Part shown: one piece after another, positions 1 to 8,410 of the stretch
How positions within the stretch are numbered: the first letter of the stretch is position 1
How the letters are laid out: the number at the start of each line of letters is the position of its first letter
NCBI GenBank assembly: GCA_023137185.1
Contig: JAGLPS010000002.1
Span: forward strand, 1 to 47,457
Direction: 5' to 3'
DNA from: Minisyncoccota bacterium
Lineage (GTDB): Bacteria > Patescibacteriota > Minisyncoccia > Phycocordibacterales > JAGLPS01
DNA length: 47,457 nt
Position numbers and translations under genes: made by a program
Notes under the pieces: model-generated
Told to the model about the DNA's origin: nothing
The model's input: the letters and a program-made list of their open reading frames with translations, nothing else
Database searches by the model: none

Positions 1-411
1 GGTGAAATAGTAATACCCCCAACCTCTTCTGGTACAAGTGTTGTGCGGTCTACCTCATATCCCAACTATGATGGATACTATATAAAACCGGTTAATGGAA
101 GAAAAAGTCAGGGGCTACACGGGTATAACGCAGTTGATATCGCAGCACCTTACGGCACTCCTATCGTAGCCGCGGCTTCAGGTGTTGTGATTATTTCTCG
201 CGCGACAGGATGGAACGGAGGATATGGAGGATATGTTGTTATTTCTCACAATAATGGAACACAGACACTGTATGCTCATATGAGCTCTGACATTGTTTCT
301 GTTGGAGATGTCGTCCAACAAGGACAGGTGATTGGCTATGTTGGTTCAACAGGGCGATCCACAGGTCCCCATTTGCATATTGAAGTTCGCGGAGCGAGAA
401 ATCCGTTTTAA
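1..411 (+). CDS. M23 family metallopeptidase (LytM-like), 5' end outside window
   Basis: The reading frame is open from base 1, so only the C-terminal 136 residues are visible. Zinc-ligand motifs of peptidase family M23 are present: H40 and D46 in 'HGYNAVDIAAP', and the HxH pair H124/H126 in 'GPHLHIEVR'; a further His lies in 'YAHMSS'. By family knowledge these enzymes cut peptide cross-bridges of peptidoglycan outside the membrane during growth or division. The visible start is a Ser/Thr-rich linker, so an N-terminal anchor or coiled coil probably lies upstream. A hairpin terminator follows 28 bases after the stop. Family assignment is firm; the exact substrate bond cannot be told. Confidence 0.93.
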   Translation, partial: GEIVIPPTSSGTSVVRSTSYPNYDGYYIKPVNGRKSQGLHGYNAVDIAAPYGTPIVAAASGVVIISRATGWNGGYGGYVVISHNNGTQTLYAHMSSDIVSVGDVVQQGQVIGYVGSTGRSTGPHLHIEVRGARNPF

Positions 412-438
412 AAAATAATCTAGATAATATCCCACGAT

Positions 439-469
439 AAAAGCCTCAACATTTTTTGTTGAGGCTTTT
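439..469. terminator. Intrinsic terminator between convergent genes
   Basis: Perfect 12-bp hairpin AAAAGCCTCAAC / GTTGAGGCTTTT with a 7-base loop. Its A-rich and T-rich flanks allow it to work for the M23 gene (plus) and for comM (minus). Confidence 0.8.
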
Positions 470-540
470 GCAATTGATGATATAAACTTCTGGCTTTAGT
501 TAAAGCGTGTTAAAGGCGAACTTTTCCAACAATGAAGCTA

Positions 541-2091
541 TTATCTTTCTTGTTTGTGTCTGTATTGGAGCGCTTCAAGGAGGTGGCCGTTCTCAATCTC
601 TTCCGTTTCGTATAGGTCGGCAATGGTGCGGCTTAATTTAACGATTCTGTGATACGCGCGAGGAGACAGCCCAAAAGACTGCGCCGATTTGTCTAATGTG
701 TGTTTTACATCGGGAGAAAGCCGTATAAGCTCAACAAGGTTACGAGAATTCATTTCACTATTCGTTAATATATTAAGCCCTTGTTTTTTGAAACGGTGGG
801 ATTGAATGTCTCGCGCTTTTTGGACGCGCGCCTGAATTACGTCTGCTCGCTCTTTATTTTTTTTGTTTTTGTCCATTAAGCTTTTGTGGTCTATGTTTGA
901 AACTTCTACCCACATATCAATTCTATCCACAATCGGACCGGAAACTTTTCTTTTATATCGCAGAATATCTTGCGAATTACATACGCAGTTTTTTCCACTT
1001 ACTCCATAAAATCCGCATGGGCACGGGTTCATTGCAGCAATAAGAATAAACCGCGCGGGAAATTGCGCTGTTCCACGCGCTCTGGAAATACTCACGACGC
1101 GCTCTTCAAGAGGCTCTCTCAGTGCTTCAAGCACACGGCTTTCAAATTCAGGAAACTCATCTAGAAAAAGAACTCCGTTATGAGCAAGCGTTACTTCTCC
1201 GGGTTTAGGTATGGCTCCTCCGCCAATAAGAGAAACGTAAGAAGAAGTGTGATGGGGGCTTCTAAAAGGCGAGCGCGTGAGCAAATCATTTTTTAGAATT
1301 CCAGCTACTGAATGGATGCTTGTTGTTTCAAAAATTTCTTCCAAAGAAAGTGGAGGAAGAATGTGGCAAAACGCTTTTGCAAGCATAGTCTTGCCAGTGC
1401 CAGGAGGCCCATACATCGCAATATTGTGTCCTCCAGCAGCAGCAATTTCCAACCCTCTTTTTGCGCTTTCTTGACCATTAATATCGTCAAAATTAATCCC
1501 ATGCGGATTTTTAGTGAACACTATTTCTGTTTTTGTTAGTGGTAACAAAAGTTTTCTTGCAGATTTCTCTTCCGCTTCGTTTAAATGATTTACCACTTCT
1601 GAAAGTGACGTGACACCAAATATGTTTATTCCCTCAATGATTGCTGCTTCTTTGGCGTTTTCTTTAGGAACAAAGATGTCTGCGAAGCCTGATTTTTTTG
1701 CTTCCATAACGATTGGAAGCACACCGTTTACTTTTCGTATTTTTCCATCTAATGTCAGTTCTCCCAGGAAAATCTTTTTTTCTGGAGAAAAAGAAATTTC
1801 ATCCGAGGCGAGAAGGTAGGCCAATGCCATTGGAAGGTCGAATAATGGACCCTCCTTTTTTATATCCGCGGGAGCAAGTGAAATAGTAATTTTTTGATTT
1901 TTTGATTTTGGAGATTTCCACCCGGAATTTTTTATAGCGGCAGACATTCTGTCACGCGATTCTTCTACCGCTTTGTCAGGAAGACCAACGACAGTAAAAG
2001 AATGCAGACCTCGAGAAAGGTCTGTTTCTACTGTTATGATATGTGCCGAAAGGAGAGAGTTCTGAGCGCTATATACTTTAGAAAAACTCAT
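541..2091 (-). CDS. comM: ComM/YifB-like Mg-chelatase-type AAA+ ATPase
   Basis: 516 residues, the usual length for this family. The N-terminal 170 residues form the Lon-protease-like ChlI domain ('VVGLPDKAVEESRDR'). The AAA+ core has Walker A 'GPPGTGKT' at 228-235 and Walker B 'VLFLDEF' near 307-313, and the last 110 residues fit the Mg_chelatase_C domain. A Cys cluster 'CPCGFYG..CVC' follows the Walker B region, as in relatives. ComM is a hexameric helicase that promotes branch migration when transformed single-stranded DNA is integrated. It starts 2 bases after the stop of the upstream zinc-finger gene, so the two are probably co-transcribed. Two ComEC-type genes, recJ and a pilus operon elsewhere in the window fit a DNA-uptake role. 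Confidence 0.93.
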   Translation of the reverse strand: MSFSKVYSAQNSLLSAHIITVETDLSRGLHSFTVVGLPDKAVEESRDRMSAAIKNSGWKSPKSKNQKITISLAPADIKKEGPLFDLPMALAYLLASDEISFSPEKKIFLGELTLDGKIRKVNGVLPIVMEAKKSGFADIFVPKENAKEAAIIEGINIFGVTSLSEVVNHLNEAEEKSARKLLLPLTKTEIVFTKNPHGINFDDINGQESAKRGLEIAAAGGHNIAMYGPPGTGKTMLAKAFCHILPPLSLEEIFETTSIHSVAGILKNDLLTRSPFRSPHHTSSYVSLIGGGAIPKPGEVTLAHNGVLFLDEFPEFESRVLEALREPLEERVVSISRARGTAQFPARFILIAAMNPCPCGFYGVSGKNCVCNSQDILRYKRKVSGPIVDRIDMWVEVSNIDHKSLMDKNKKNKERADVIQARVQKARDIQSHRFKKQGLNILTNSEMNSRNLVELIRLSPDVKHTLDKSAQSFGLSPRAYHRIVKLSRTIADLYETEEIENGHLLEALQYRHKQER

Positions 2092-2093
2092 AA

Positions 2094-2465
2094 TTACTTC
2101 TCGTCATCTTTCATATGAACTTCACATGTCTGTGCGGCGGGGTTTGCTTCAAGCCGTTCTTTCTCAATAAGTTTTCCGCACTCTTTACACACTCCGTATT
2201 TCTCTTCTTCAATGCGCTTAAGGGCGTCTTTGACTTCGTTAAAACGAATTTCAAGCTGTTTTAATATGGCCGTGTTTTCTTCGTATCCTTCAATGGTATC
2301 CGCTGTTTCATTGAAGTCTGCAAATTTTTCATTACTTTCCGGAAGGGCTTCCCAGTCTGCTGGGTTGTCCGGATTTCTTCTCCCTACACTTTTCAGTTCT
2401 CCTTCCAGAATTTTAAGCTCTTCTTCGAGTTTCTTTTTTAGATGCTCTGTTTCTATATGTTCCAT
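2094..2465 (-). CDS. TraR/DksA family zinc-finger protein
   Basis: About 123 residues: an N-terminal coiled coil ('LKKKLEEELKILEGELK'), a middle part, and a C-terminal zinc finger CxxC-x17-CxxH ('CKECG...TCEVH'). The usual fourth ligand in this family is Cys; here it is His. The start is placed at the ATG at 2465 rather than the upstream ATG at 2483, because a -10 box TATCAT with an extended TG (2479-2474) lies 8 bases before it. By family knowledge such proteins bind the RNA polymerase secondary channel and adjust initiation; which promoters are affected is unknown. It forms an operon with comM. Confidence 0.88.
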   Translation of the reverse strand: MEHIETEHLKKKLEEELKILEGELKSVGRRNPDNPADWEALPESNEKFADFNETADTIEGYEENTAILKQLEIRFNEVKDALKRIEEEKYGVCKECGKLIEKERLEANPAAQTCEVHMKDDEK

Positions 2466-2473
2466 AATTACGT

Positions 2474-2479
2474 ATGATA
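2474..2479 (-). promoter_or_regulatory. -10 box giving a leaderless start for the DksA-like gene
   Basis: Minus-strand TGC-TATCAT is an extended -10 box. The ATG lies 8 bases downstream, about where transcription should begin, so the mRNA would have almost no leader. Confidence 0.55.
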
Positions 2480-2515
2480 GCAAAAAAGTATTAAAAAGGC
2501 TCTCTATTTCTCCTA

Positions 2516-2556
2516 GCGAGGCCTACTCGTCTTACCCGACCAAGGGCGGATAGGCT
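2516..2556. repeat. GC-rich inverted-repeat segment
   Basis: Imperfect palindrome with arms GCCTA / TAGGC around an inner CCCG..GGGCGG part, between two minus-strand genes. It may be the terminator of the gene at 2582-3712 seen from the wrong side, or a small repeat; there is no clear U-tract. Confidence 0.35.
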
Positions 2557-2581
2557 TTGTATGGCTATAGTTTAGGAATCT

Positions 2582-3712
2582 TTACTGTACTAGTTTTGAG
2601 TTAAAATAACGGTTTAAAATGTTATTAAACACCTTTTCGTTTCCCGCAATAAGTATAATTTCTTTATCAAGAAATGCGTATACAAAAAGCATCTCTCTTT
2701 GGGTATTTCGTATAGCGCGGGTATCCTTATTTTTTATCACTATATCTTCAAATTGAGTTGGGGTCGAGGAGGCCGCGTTAAAAAAGAGCTGCCCTATTTC
2801 TTGAGCGATTGTTTTTTCCCACTCAAGCATTCCAGAAAATCCCGTCTCGAATGAATCTGTTTTCATTAAAATGAAAAGTTCATTAGTGTCTTGCTTAAGT
2901 ATCCCGAACATATAATCTCCCAAAGAACGAAGTAGATATGCCGGAGCAGAAGGGCTGATTTCCAACACAGCCGCTTCAGCAGAAAGCTCAGTTTTAGACG
3001 AACGTATTTCTAAAAATGCGACATCTCCCTCGTCTAAATCAAGTGTCGATAGTTTCTTCTTAATTGAAGATGAAAGATTGTCTTCTTGGATACTTATTTT
3101 TTCTTCTTTTTCCGCGGGAACAATGGTTTGTCTGTAGAATGTTGTGATAGCTTTTTGTTCTTGAGATTTTGCGTACAGGAATATAAATAGCGACCCAATT
3201 CCCGTTACTATAAGCATTAAAGTCAGAAAAATAATGAGACTATTTTGAGCGGTGTTTTCTTTTGCGTACTTTTTCTTCTCCCCGCTTTTCTCTCGTCGCT
3301 TTTTTTCTGCGAGGGCAATTGTTGTAACCGATTCCTTTTTGTTTTGTATTGCTTCCTCAACATCACTGCGATATGTGCGGATAGGTTTTATCGGAGAGCT
3401 AGCAAATTTTCCTTGCATAAATTCCTGAACTGTTGATGGGCTATTATCGAGAGGTGTTTTTTGTGGCAGAGGCTGTTTGATATGTTGTTGTTTTGCGGAC
3501 AGACCAAAAGGGTTTTTTCCAAGAAGTGTGCCTTCTAATTTTCCCAAAGCATCTCTTTTGTTTCCCATGTTTCCCGAACTATTTTTTTCTTTTTTCTTTT
3601 CTACTGGAAAAACTGCGGATTGTATTTCTACGGAAGAAGATGCGTTATCTTGTCGCTGAGATTCCTGTTCAGGTTGCGTTTCTTTTTTAGTAATGTTTGT
3701 TTGTGTATCCAT
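2582..3712 (-). CDS. Membrane-anchored protein of unknown function
   Basis: 376 residues. Residues 1-150 are polar, Gln/Lys/Ser-rich and probably disordered in the cytoplasm. One transmembrane helix follows at about 153-178 ('SLIIFLTLMLIVTGIGSLF'), then an extracytoplasmic domain of about 200 residues with alternating strands and helices ('FGILKQDTNELFILMKTDSF', 'MLFVYAFLDKEIILIAG'). I recognise no catalytic motif or named family. It starts 33 bases after the pnp stop with a weak GGA-type ribosome site, so it may be transcribed from the pnp operon. Its layout, long polar cytoplasmic tail plus a globular outer domain, would suit an envelope scaffold or sensor, but this is only inference. Confidence 0.75.
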   Translation of the reverse strand: MDTQTNITKKETQPEQESQRQDNASSSVEIQSAVFPVEKKKEKNSSGNMGNKRDALGKLEGTLLGKNPFGLSAKQQHIKQPLPQKTPLDNSPSTVQEFMQGKFASSPIKPIRTYRSDVEEAIQNKKESVTTIALAEKKRREKSGEKKKYAKENTAQNSLIIFLTLMLIVTGIGSLFIFLYAKSQEQKAITTFYRQTIVPAEKEEKISIQEDNLSSSIKKKLSTLDLDEGDVAFLEIRSSKTELSAEAAVLEISPSAPAYLLRSLGDYMFGILKQDTNELFILMKTDSFETGFSGMLEWEKTIAQEIGQLFFNAASSTPTQFEDIVIKNKDTRAIRNTQREMLFVYAFLDKEIILIAGNEKVFNNILNRYFNSKLVQ

Positions 3713-3745
3713 TAATTTCCTTTTGGTTTGAAGTACCTGTGTTTT

Positions 3746-5875
3746 TTAGCTGTTGTCGGTGTAGTGAGAAGGTTTTTTTATGAAGTTCGGGTCTCTATCT
3801 TTTATAGACAGTTTAATCCTTTCTTTCTCGTCAATTTCTTTAATGATAACAGGAATCGTGTCTCCTATCTTCAAAACATCTTCAACTTTTTCTACTCTCC
3901 ATGGCGCAATCTCTGATATATGAACAAGTCCATCAGCCTTTATTCCGATTTTCACGAAAGCTCCGAAGTCGGTTATTTTCACCACCTTACCTTCAAATGT
4001 TTCACCTGCTTTATACTCCTTTGTTATCTCGGAGATTATTCGCGCCGCTTCTTCCGGTCCACTATTTTTTCCCGTAATAAGCACTACCCCATCTTCTTCA
4101 ATATCTATCTCTGTGCCTGTCTTTTCCCTAATTTCATTTATCACCTTTCCGCCTGGCCCAATAACCATACCAATTTGATTCTTTTTTATTTTAATTGGTA
4201 TAATTCGAGGAGCGTTTGGGGAAAGAGATTCTCTTGGTTGCGCAATCTCCTTTTCAATTATATCAAGAATTTTTTCCCGCGCCGTTTTTGCTCCTTCAAG
4301 CGCTTCTTTGAGAATAAAAAGAGGAATGCCGTTTACTTTTACGTCAAGTTGAGCTGCTGTAATACCGTTGCGACTACCTGCTATCTTAAAATCCATGTCT
4401 CCATGATGGTCTTCAGAACCTTGAATGTCAGTAAGAACAACATAATTATTTTTATCCTCCATCATAAGGCCCATAGCAATTCCAGCTACTGGCGCCTTAA
4501 TGGGGACACCCGCGTCCATAAGGGCGAGAGTGCTTCCACATACGGACGCCATTGATGTCGAACCATTTGAGGCCATTGATTCGGACACAATTCGAATCGT
4601 ATATGGAAACTGTTCTTTTGGAGGGATGATTGCGAGTAGCGCTTTCTCCGCGAGCGCGCCGTGTCCTATCATTCTGCGGTTTGTGGAACCAATACGCCCT
4701 GTTTCTCCGCTTGAGAACGGAGGAAAATTATAATGGTGCATAAAGTGTTTGTGCGTCTCTTGAGTTTCCATTGCGTCAATAATCAGTGAGTCGCCCGGGC
4801 CTCCAAGTGTTATTACAGAGAGTACGTGTGTTCCTCCACGATAAAAAATGCCTGAGCCGTGAAGCACAGAGGAAATTCTACCAGCCTGCGAAAAGAGAGG
4901 GCGAAGTTCATTTACCGCTCTTCCATCGGGACGTTTCTTTTCTTTCAGTGCGGTGTGGTGAACGAGTTCGTCAACTTTAGTTTCAAAATATTCCCCAGCA
5001 AATTCCAAACTCTCTTCAGGAAGTTTCTCTCGCACAAGCGTTTTCCACTCATCTTTGAGTACTTGTATTTGATTTTTCCCCGGATCGGAAAAAACATATT
5101 CTGGCATACGATTTTCAATCTCTTCGGAAAACAATGAAACAGCAGCCGCGCTTGTTTCGGGTAAAGAAATTTCTTTTTTTGGTTTTCCAATTTCAGAAAT
5201 AATTTTTTTCTGGAAATCCTGAAGTTTTTCAATTTCCTCAGTCGCTTTTTCAAGCCCTTGCATCACAAGATTTTCTGATGTTTCTTTCGCTCCGATCTCT
5301 ATCATATTTATTGTCTCGTTTTTCCCACAGACAAGAAGATCCATCTGAAAATTGTTATCTTTTCGCAGAGTATATGCTGGATTTATTTCAAATTCATCTT
5401 TCCCCGAAAGTTTTCCTACTCGTACCGCGCTTATTGGACCATCCCATGGGATATCTGAAGTTCCCAACGACAGAGACGCGGCAATTACGCCCAAAATATC
5501 AGGATCGTACTCTCCGAGAGAAAGCACTGTAATCACTACTTGGATATCGTTGCGTATTTTGTGGTCAAAGAGAGGGCGTATTGTTCTATCAACAATTCTT
5601 CCGCTCAAAACAGCTTCTTCAGAAGGTCTCCCCTCTCGCCGCATAAAACGGCTTCCGAGAATAACTCCTGCGGCATAAAAACGTTCCTCATAATCAACGG
5701 TAAGCGGGAAAAATCCAACTCCCTCTTTTGGATTTTTAGAAATTACCGCGGTTCCGAGCACAACTGTATCGCCATAGCGAATAATTACAGAACCGTTTGC
5801 CTGATCTGCCAAATCACTAAATTCAACGATAAGGGGAATACCTGCTATGTCAGTAGAATATTCTTTTTTCTTCAT
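3746..5875 (-). CDS. pnp: Polyribonucleotide nucleotidyltransferase (PNPase)
   Basis: 709 residues, full length. Two RNase PH-like domains (about 1-140 and 300-470, the second with the catalytic segment 'GSEDHHGDMDFKIAG'), an all-helical linker, a KH domain ('IGPGGKVINEI' near 570) and a C-terminal S1 domain ('FEGKVVKITDFGAFVKI' near 630). It degrades RNA 3' to 5' by phosphorolysis and can add tails. It lies downstream of rpsO, as in many bacteria, but a NYN-domain nuclease gene sits between the two. With RNase Y at 14713 it makes up the RNA-decay machinery visible here. Confidence 0.97.
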   Translation of the reverse strand: MKKKEYSTDIAGIPLIVEFSDLADQANGSVIIRYGDTVVLGTAVISKNPKEGVGFFPLTVDYEERFYAAGVILGSRFMRREGRPSEEAVLSGRIVDRTIRPLFDHKIRNDIQVVITVLSLGEYDPDILGVIAASLSLGTSDIPWDGPISAVRVGKLSGKDEFEINPAYTLRKDNNFQMDLLVCGKNETINMIEIGAKETSENLVMQGLEKATEEIEKLQDFQKKIISEIGKPKKEISLPETSAAAVSLFSEEIENRMPEYVFSDPGKNQIQVLKDEWKTLVREKLPEESLEFAGEYFETKVDELVHHTALKEKKRPDGRAVNELRPLFSQAGRISSVLHGSGIFYRGGTHVLSVITLGGPGDSLIIDAMETQETHKHFMHHYNFPPFSSGETGRIGSTNRRMIGHGALAEKALLAIIPPKEQFPYTIRIVSESMASNGSTSMASVCGSTLALMDAGVPIKAPVAGIAMGLMMEDKNNYVVLTDIQGSEDHHGDMDFKIAGSRNGITAAQLDVKVNGIPLFILKEALEGAKTAREKILDIIEKEIAQPRESLSPNAPRIIPIKIKKNQIGMVIGPGGKVINEIREKTGTEIDIEEDGVVLITGKNSGPEEAARIISEITKEYKAGETFEGKVVKITDFGAFVKIGIKADGLVHISEIAPWRVEKVEDVLKIGDTIPVIIKEIDEKERIKLSIKDRDPNFIKKPSHYTDNS

Positions 5876-5938
5876 AAGGCGTAATGAATATCAGCCTTCA
5901 GACCTACCCCGTTGGGATCCTCTAATATATAAGAGAAT

Positions 5939-6127
5939 TCAATCCTTGATTCTACTTTGAGCAATTTCTATAAAAGCAGAATCAAAAACTGAATTTTCTT
6001 TCGAGGTTACAGACTTAAAATCTCTTTCAAATCCATCTATCTGGAGACTTTCTTTTAGTAATAATGAATAATATTTCAGTCTATCAAATTTTTTCCTTAA
6101 TTCAATGTCCGTTTTCTGTATTCTGGA
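5939..6127 (-). pseudogene. Open 62-codon frame without ATG overlapping the end of the NYN gene
   Basis: On the minus strand a frame runs from just after a TAG (6130-6128) to a TGA (5941-5939). It translates to a charged helical peptide ('LRKKFDRLKYYSLLLKESLQ' in its first half). There is no ATG, GTG or good TTG start, though an ATT lies near the overlap. It is in the -1 frame relative to the NYN gene, whose own stop is at 6097. It could be a lost C-terminal extension of that gene, the remains of a small gene, or chance. The local sequence offers no classical slippery heptamer. Confidence 0.3.
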
Positions 6128-6633
6128 CTACCCATTAAGTATCGTCGTGGGTTTTTATCCAAATCAGTAAAATTGTCTGCTGTTTCAATAAGGCGAGATG
6201 AGGAAGATTTCCCAAATGCCATAACTTCCACCTGGCATCCTTTATTGTGTTTAAGGTATTCAACGAGAGGCACGAAATCTCCGTCTCCAGAGATAAGGAT
6301 AACAGCATCGAGTTTGGGCGAGAGATTAATTGCGTCTACAGCAATCCCAACATCCCAGTCGGCTTTTTTAGCTCCTCCAAAAAATATCTGAAGATCTTTT
6401 ATTTTTGCTTCGATGCCTGCTTTCTCCAATGCGTCAATGAAGTTTTGCTCTTCTCCAGACTCGGTTTTCACAACATAGGCAAGAGCTCGCACCAGTGTTC
6501 GCCCTGCAAGCCCATCTTTAACTAATTGTCCGAAATTGACTCGTTTTCGGTACAGATTTTTTGCACTATGATAAAGATTTTGCGAGTCTATAAAAATTCC
6601 GACTCTTTGGCCGGGGTGTTTAATAACTGTCAT
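6097..6633 (-). CDS. NYN-domain (LabA/DUF88 family) putative RNase
   Basis: 178 residues. The acidic residues of the PIN-like NYN fold are visible: D16 in 'IFIDSQNLYH', D92/D94/D100 in 'ADWDVGIAVDA' and D117/D119 in 'ISGDGDFVPLV'. Related proteins are metal-dependent nucleases thought to process RNA. It lies between rpsO and pnp in one minus-strand run (63 bases after rpsO, 221 before pnp), so a role in RNA turnover with PNPase is a reasonable inference. The last 15 residues look like an added tail; an open -1 frame continues beyond the stop. Confidence 0.9.
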   Translation of the reverse strand: MTVIKHPGQRVGIFIDSQNLYHSAKNLYRKRVNFGQLVKDGLAGRTLVRALAYVVKTESGEEQNFIDALEKAGIEAKIKDLQIFFGGAKKADWDVGIAVDAINLSPKLDAVILISGDGDFVPLVEYLKHNKGCQVEVMAFGKSSSSRLIETADNFTDLDKNPRRYLMGSPEYRKRTLN

Positions 6634-6696
6634 AAAAAATTAATTTGTTCTATTAAAAATGTACAAAGAACCGCTTCCCACAATAATATGGAGTAC

Positions 6697-6969
6697 TTAC
6701 GCTTTTTTATTAATATTGAGTTTTTTCATAAGCGCATTAAAACGTCTCGCACTTTTTTTCTGAAGATACCCCATTTGGATTTGTCGGTCTGCAACCATCT
6801 GAAGAAGTCCACGACGAGAGTGGTTATCCTTTTTGTTTTTTTTGAGATGTGCCGTCAATTCCTCAATACGTTTTGTTAAAATGGCAATCTGAACTTCGGG
6901 AGAACCAGTATCTGTCCCATGTTTTTTGACATTCTCGATAACGCGCTTCTTTTTTGTTTTGGTAAGCAT
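6697..6969 (-). CDS. rpsO: 30S ribosomal protein S15
   Basis: 90 residues, normal length, with the family core 'GTDTGSPEVQIAILTKRIEEL', 'HSRRGLLQMVADRQ' and a basic C-terminus. S15 binds 16S rRNA helices 20-22 early in small-subunit assembly. First gene of the rpsO-NYN-pnp run. The ATG lies 8 bases after an extended -10 box (TGC-TATGAT at 6983-6978) with no Shine-Dalgarno site, so the mRNA is probably leaderless. In other bacteria S15 represses itself through its leader; with no leader that could not happen here. Confidence 0.97.
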   Translation of the reverse strand: MLTKTKKKRVIENVKKHGTDTGSPEVQIAILTKRIEELTAHLKKNKKDNHSRRGLLQMVADRQIQMGYLQKKSARRFNALMKKLNINKKA

Positions 6970-6977
6970 TAAAAGAA

Positions 6978-6983
6978 ATCATA
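6978..6983 (-). promoter_or_regulatory. Extended -10 box of rpsO
   Basis: Minus-strand TGC-TATGAT ends 8 bases before the rpsO ATG. It lies in the 92-base divergent gap with the Xer gene. Confidence 0.6.
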
Positions 6984-7036
6984 GCACACGAGAACTCCCT
7001 CTGCAAGGTCTCCTTTTTTCCTCCTTCTCTTTCCCG

Positions 7037-7042
7037 TATACT
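7037..7042 (+). promoter_or_regulatory. -10 box of the Xer recombinase gene
   Basis: TATACT at 7037-7042. Transcription would begin near 7049-7051, inside the first possible ATG (7047) and before the second (7062), which favours the second start. Confidence 0.5.
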
Positions 7043-7061
7043 GTATATGTCGCACAATATT

Positions 7062-7970
7062 ATGACACTTGATAAGTTAAAAAGAGAATTTCTTCAATAT
7101 CTTGAAATAGAAAAAGGTCGGAGTCTCAAAACAGTAGAAAACTACAACAGGTATTTAGAACGTTTTCTCACATTCACCGGAGTAAATCAGCCAAAAGACA
7201 TTACTGACTTAGTGGTGCGGGAATATCGTCTCTGGCTCAACCGTCAAACTGCTGGAAAGAAAGAAGGAAGAGAAGAGTTTCTCAAAAAAAGAACCCAAAA
7301 CTATTATCTTATTGCACTCCGCGCGTTCCTGAAATATTTGATTAAAAGAGATGTTTTGTCTCTTTCTCCTGAACGAATTGAACTTGCCAAGGTTGGCGAT
7401 CGTTCACTGGACCTTATTTCGTCAGATGAATTGCACAGGCTTATGGAAACTCCTCAAGGAGATACGGTTAAAGATCTTCGCGATAAAGCTATTTTAGAGC
7501 TTCTTTTCTCGACAGGCTTGCGAGTTTCCGAATTATGCGCTCTTCCGCGTGATATAGATTTGCGTGGAGACGAGCTTTCTGTTAGAGGGAAGGGCGATAA
7601 AGTTCGTGTTGTTTTTATTTCAGAACAGGCAAAAAATGCTTTAAAGGAATACCTTAAAAAAAGGGAAGATATGAGCGATTTTTTATTCGCGCAAGTAAGC
7701 AGAAATAAGAATGAAACGATGAGACTTACCTCGCGTTCAGTTGAGCGAATCATAAAATTTTATGCGATAAAAGCGGGGATTATGAAAAAAGTCACTCCTC
7801 ATATTCTTCGGCATAGTTTTGCGACAGATTTACTGCAAAATGGCGCTGACCTACGTTCTGTTCAAGCGCTTCTTGGTCATGCGAATATCGCAACGACTCA
7901 GGTATATACTCATGTTACAGACAAACATTTGCGGGAGATACATAAACGTTTTCATAACAAAAGGGAATAA
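7062..7970 (+). CDS. xerD: Tyrosine recombinase XerC/XerD
   Basis: 302 residues from the ATG at 7062; an in-frame ATG at 7047 would add five residues. The N-terminal SAM-like core-binding domain ('FLQYLEIEKGRSLKTVENY') is followed by the catalytic domain with all expected residues: Arg in 'TGLRVSEL', Lys in 'RGKGDKVR', His-Arg in 'TPHILRHSFAT', His in 'LLGHANIATTQVY' and the nucleophile Tyr in the same segment. Xer proteins resolve chromosome dimers at dif; one recombinase often suffices in reduced genomes. It could also serve an integrative element, but nothing nearby requires that. C or D type cannot be decided. Confidence 0.93.
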   Translation: MTLDKLKREFLQYLEIEKGRSLKTVENYNRYLERFLTFTGVNQPKDITDLVVREYRLWLNRQTAGKKEGREEFLKKRTQNYYLIALRAFLKYLIKRDVLSLSPERIELAKVGDRSLDLISSDELHRLMETPQGDTVKDLRDKAILELLFSTGLRVSELCALPRDIDLRGDELSVRGKGDKVRVVFISEQAKNALKEYLKKREDMSDFLFAQVSRNKNETMRLTSRSVERIIKFYAIKAGIMKKVTPHILRHSFATDLLQNGADLRSVQALLGHANIATTQVYTHVTDKHLREIHKRFHNKRE

Positions 7971-7987
7971 TTCCCAAAGAATTGCCC

Positions 7988-8015
7988 TTGACAAAGGTTT
8001 GCAATAGTGTATTAT
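7988..8015 (+). promoter_or_regulatory. Sigma70-type promoter for the 8085 gene
   Basis: TTGACA (7988-7993), 16-base spacer, TATTAT (8010-8015). It gives a leader of about 60 bases carrying a strong AAAGGAGGTG site, unlike the leaderless genes nearby. Confidence 0.75.
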
Positions 8016-8084
8016 CTAGATTAGATTCATCTGGTGCTTTTTTAAATAAAATTCTGGACATTTAAACTATAAAGGAGGTGCGCA

Positions 8085-8396
8085 ATGTTTAGAAAATGTA
8101 TACTTTTTGTAGCAGTTTTTTGTCTTTTTTCTTTTTGTGGGTGCATTCATCTTTTGGCGCTTATCCCTGTCGCTGCGACTTCAGGCAGTCTTCTATATTC
8201 TCACCAAGAGCAAAAGAAGATGCAGGAAGAGATGCAGGAAGATATGAACAAAAGCTTGGAAAGAATGTCTGAAAACTCGCTTGAACAGCAGAAAAGACAG
8301 CATGAGCATGAAAAAGAAATGCTAGAACAGGAGTTAGAGTATCGTTCAAAATACGACACTCCTCTTGCTGTTCAAACACAAGAGAAAAATTCGTAA
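8085..8396 (+). CDS. Small secreted or lipoprotein-like coiled-coil protein
   Basis: 103 residues. The N-terminus is a signal peptide ('KCILFVAVFCLFSFCGC') ending in a Gly-Cys that could be a lipobox, although the residues before it are atypical. A short hydrophobic stretch ('LLALIPVAATSGSLLY') is followed by a long Gln/Glu/Lys/Met coiled coil from about 43 to 90. Function unknown. The gene is a stand-alone unit: a sigma70-like promoter, a perfect Shine-Dalgarno AAAGGAGG 6 bases before the ATG, and a strong terminator 14 bases after the stop. It belongs to the group of small Shine-Dalgarno-led genes described in the findings. Confidence 0.78.
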   Translation: MFRKCILFVAVFCLFSFCGCIHLLALIPVAATSGSLLYSHQEQKKMQEEMQEDMNKSLERMSENSLEQQKRQHEHEKEMLEQELEYRSKYDTPLAVQTQEKNS

Positions 8397-8410
8397 GTAA
8401 CAAAAAACAA

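Noticed and set aside
3920-4555. 211-residue plus-strand frame opposite pnp
   Set aside because: Antisense to the conserved PNPase core; no motif and no start signal.
6085-6130. Programmed -1 frameshift at the end of the NYN gene
   Set aside because: No heptamer of the X-XXY-YYZ type in the right phase and no stimulatory hairpin.
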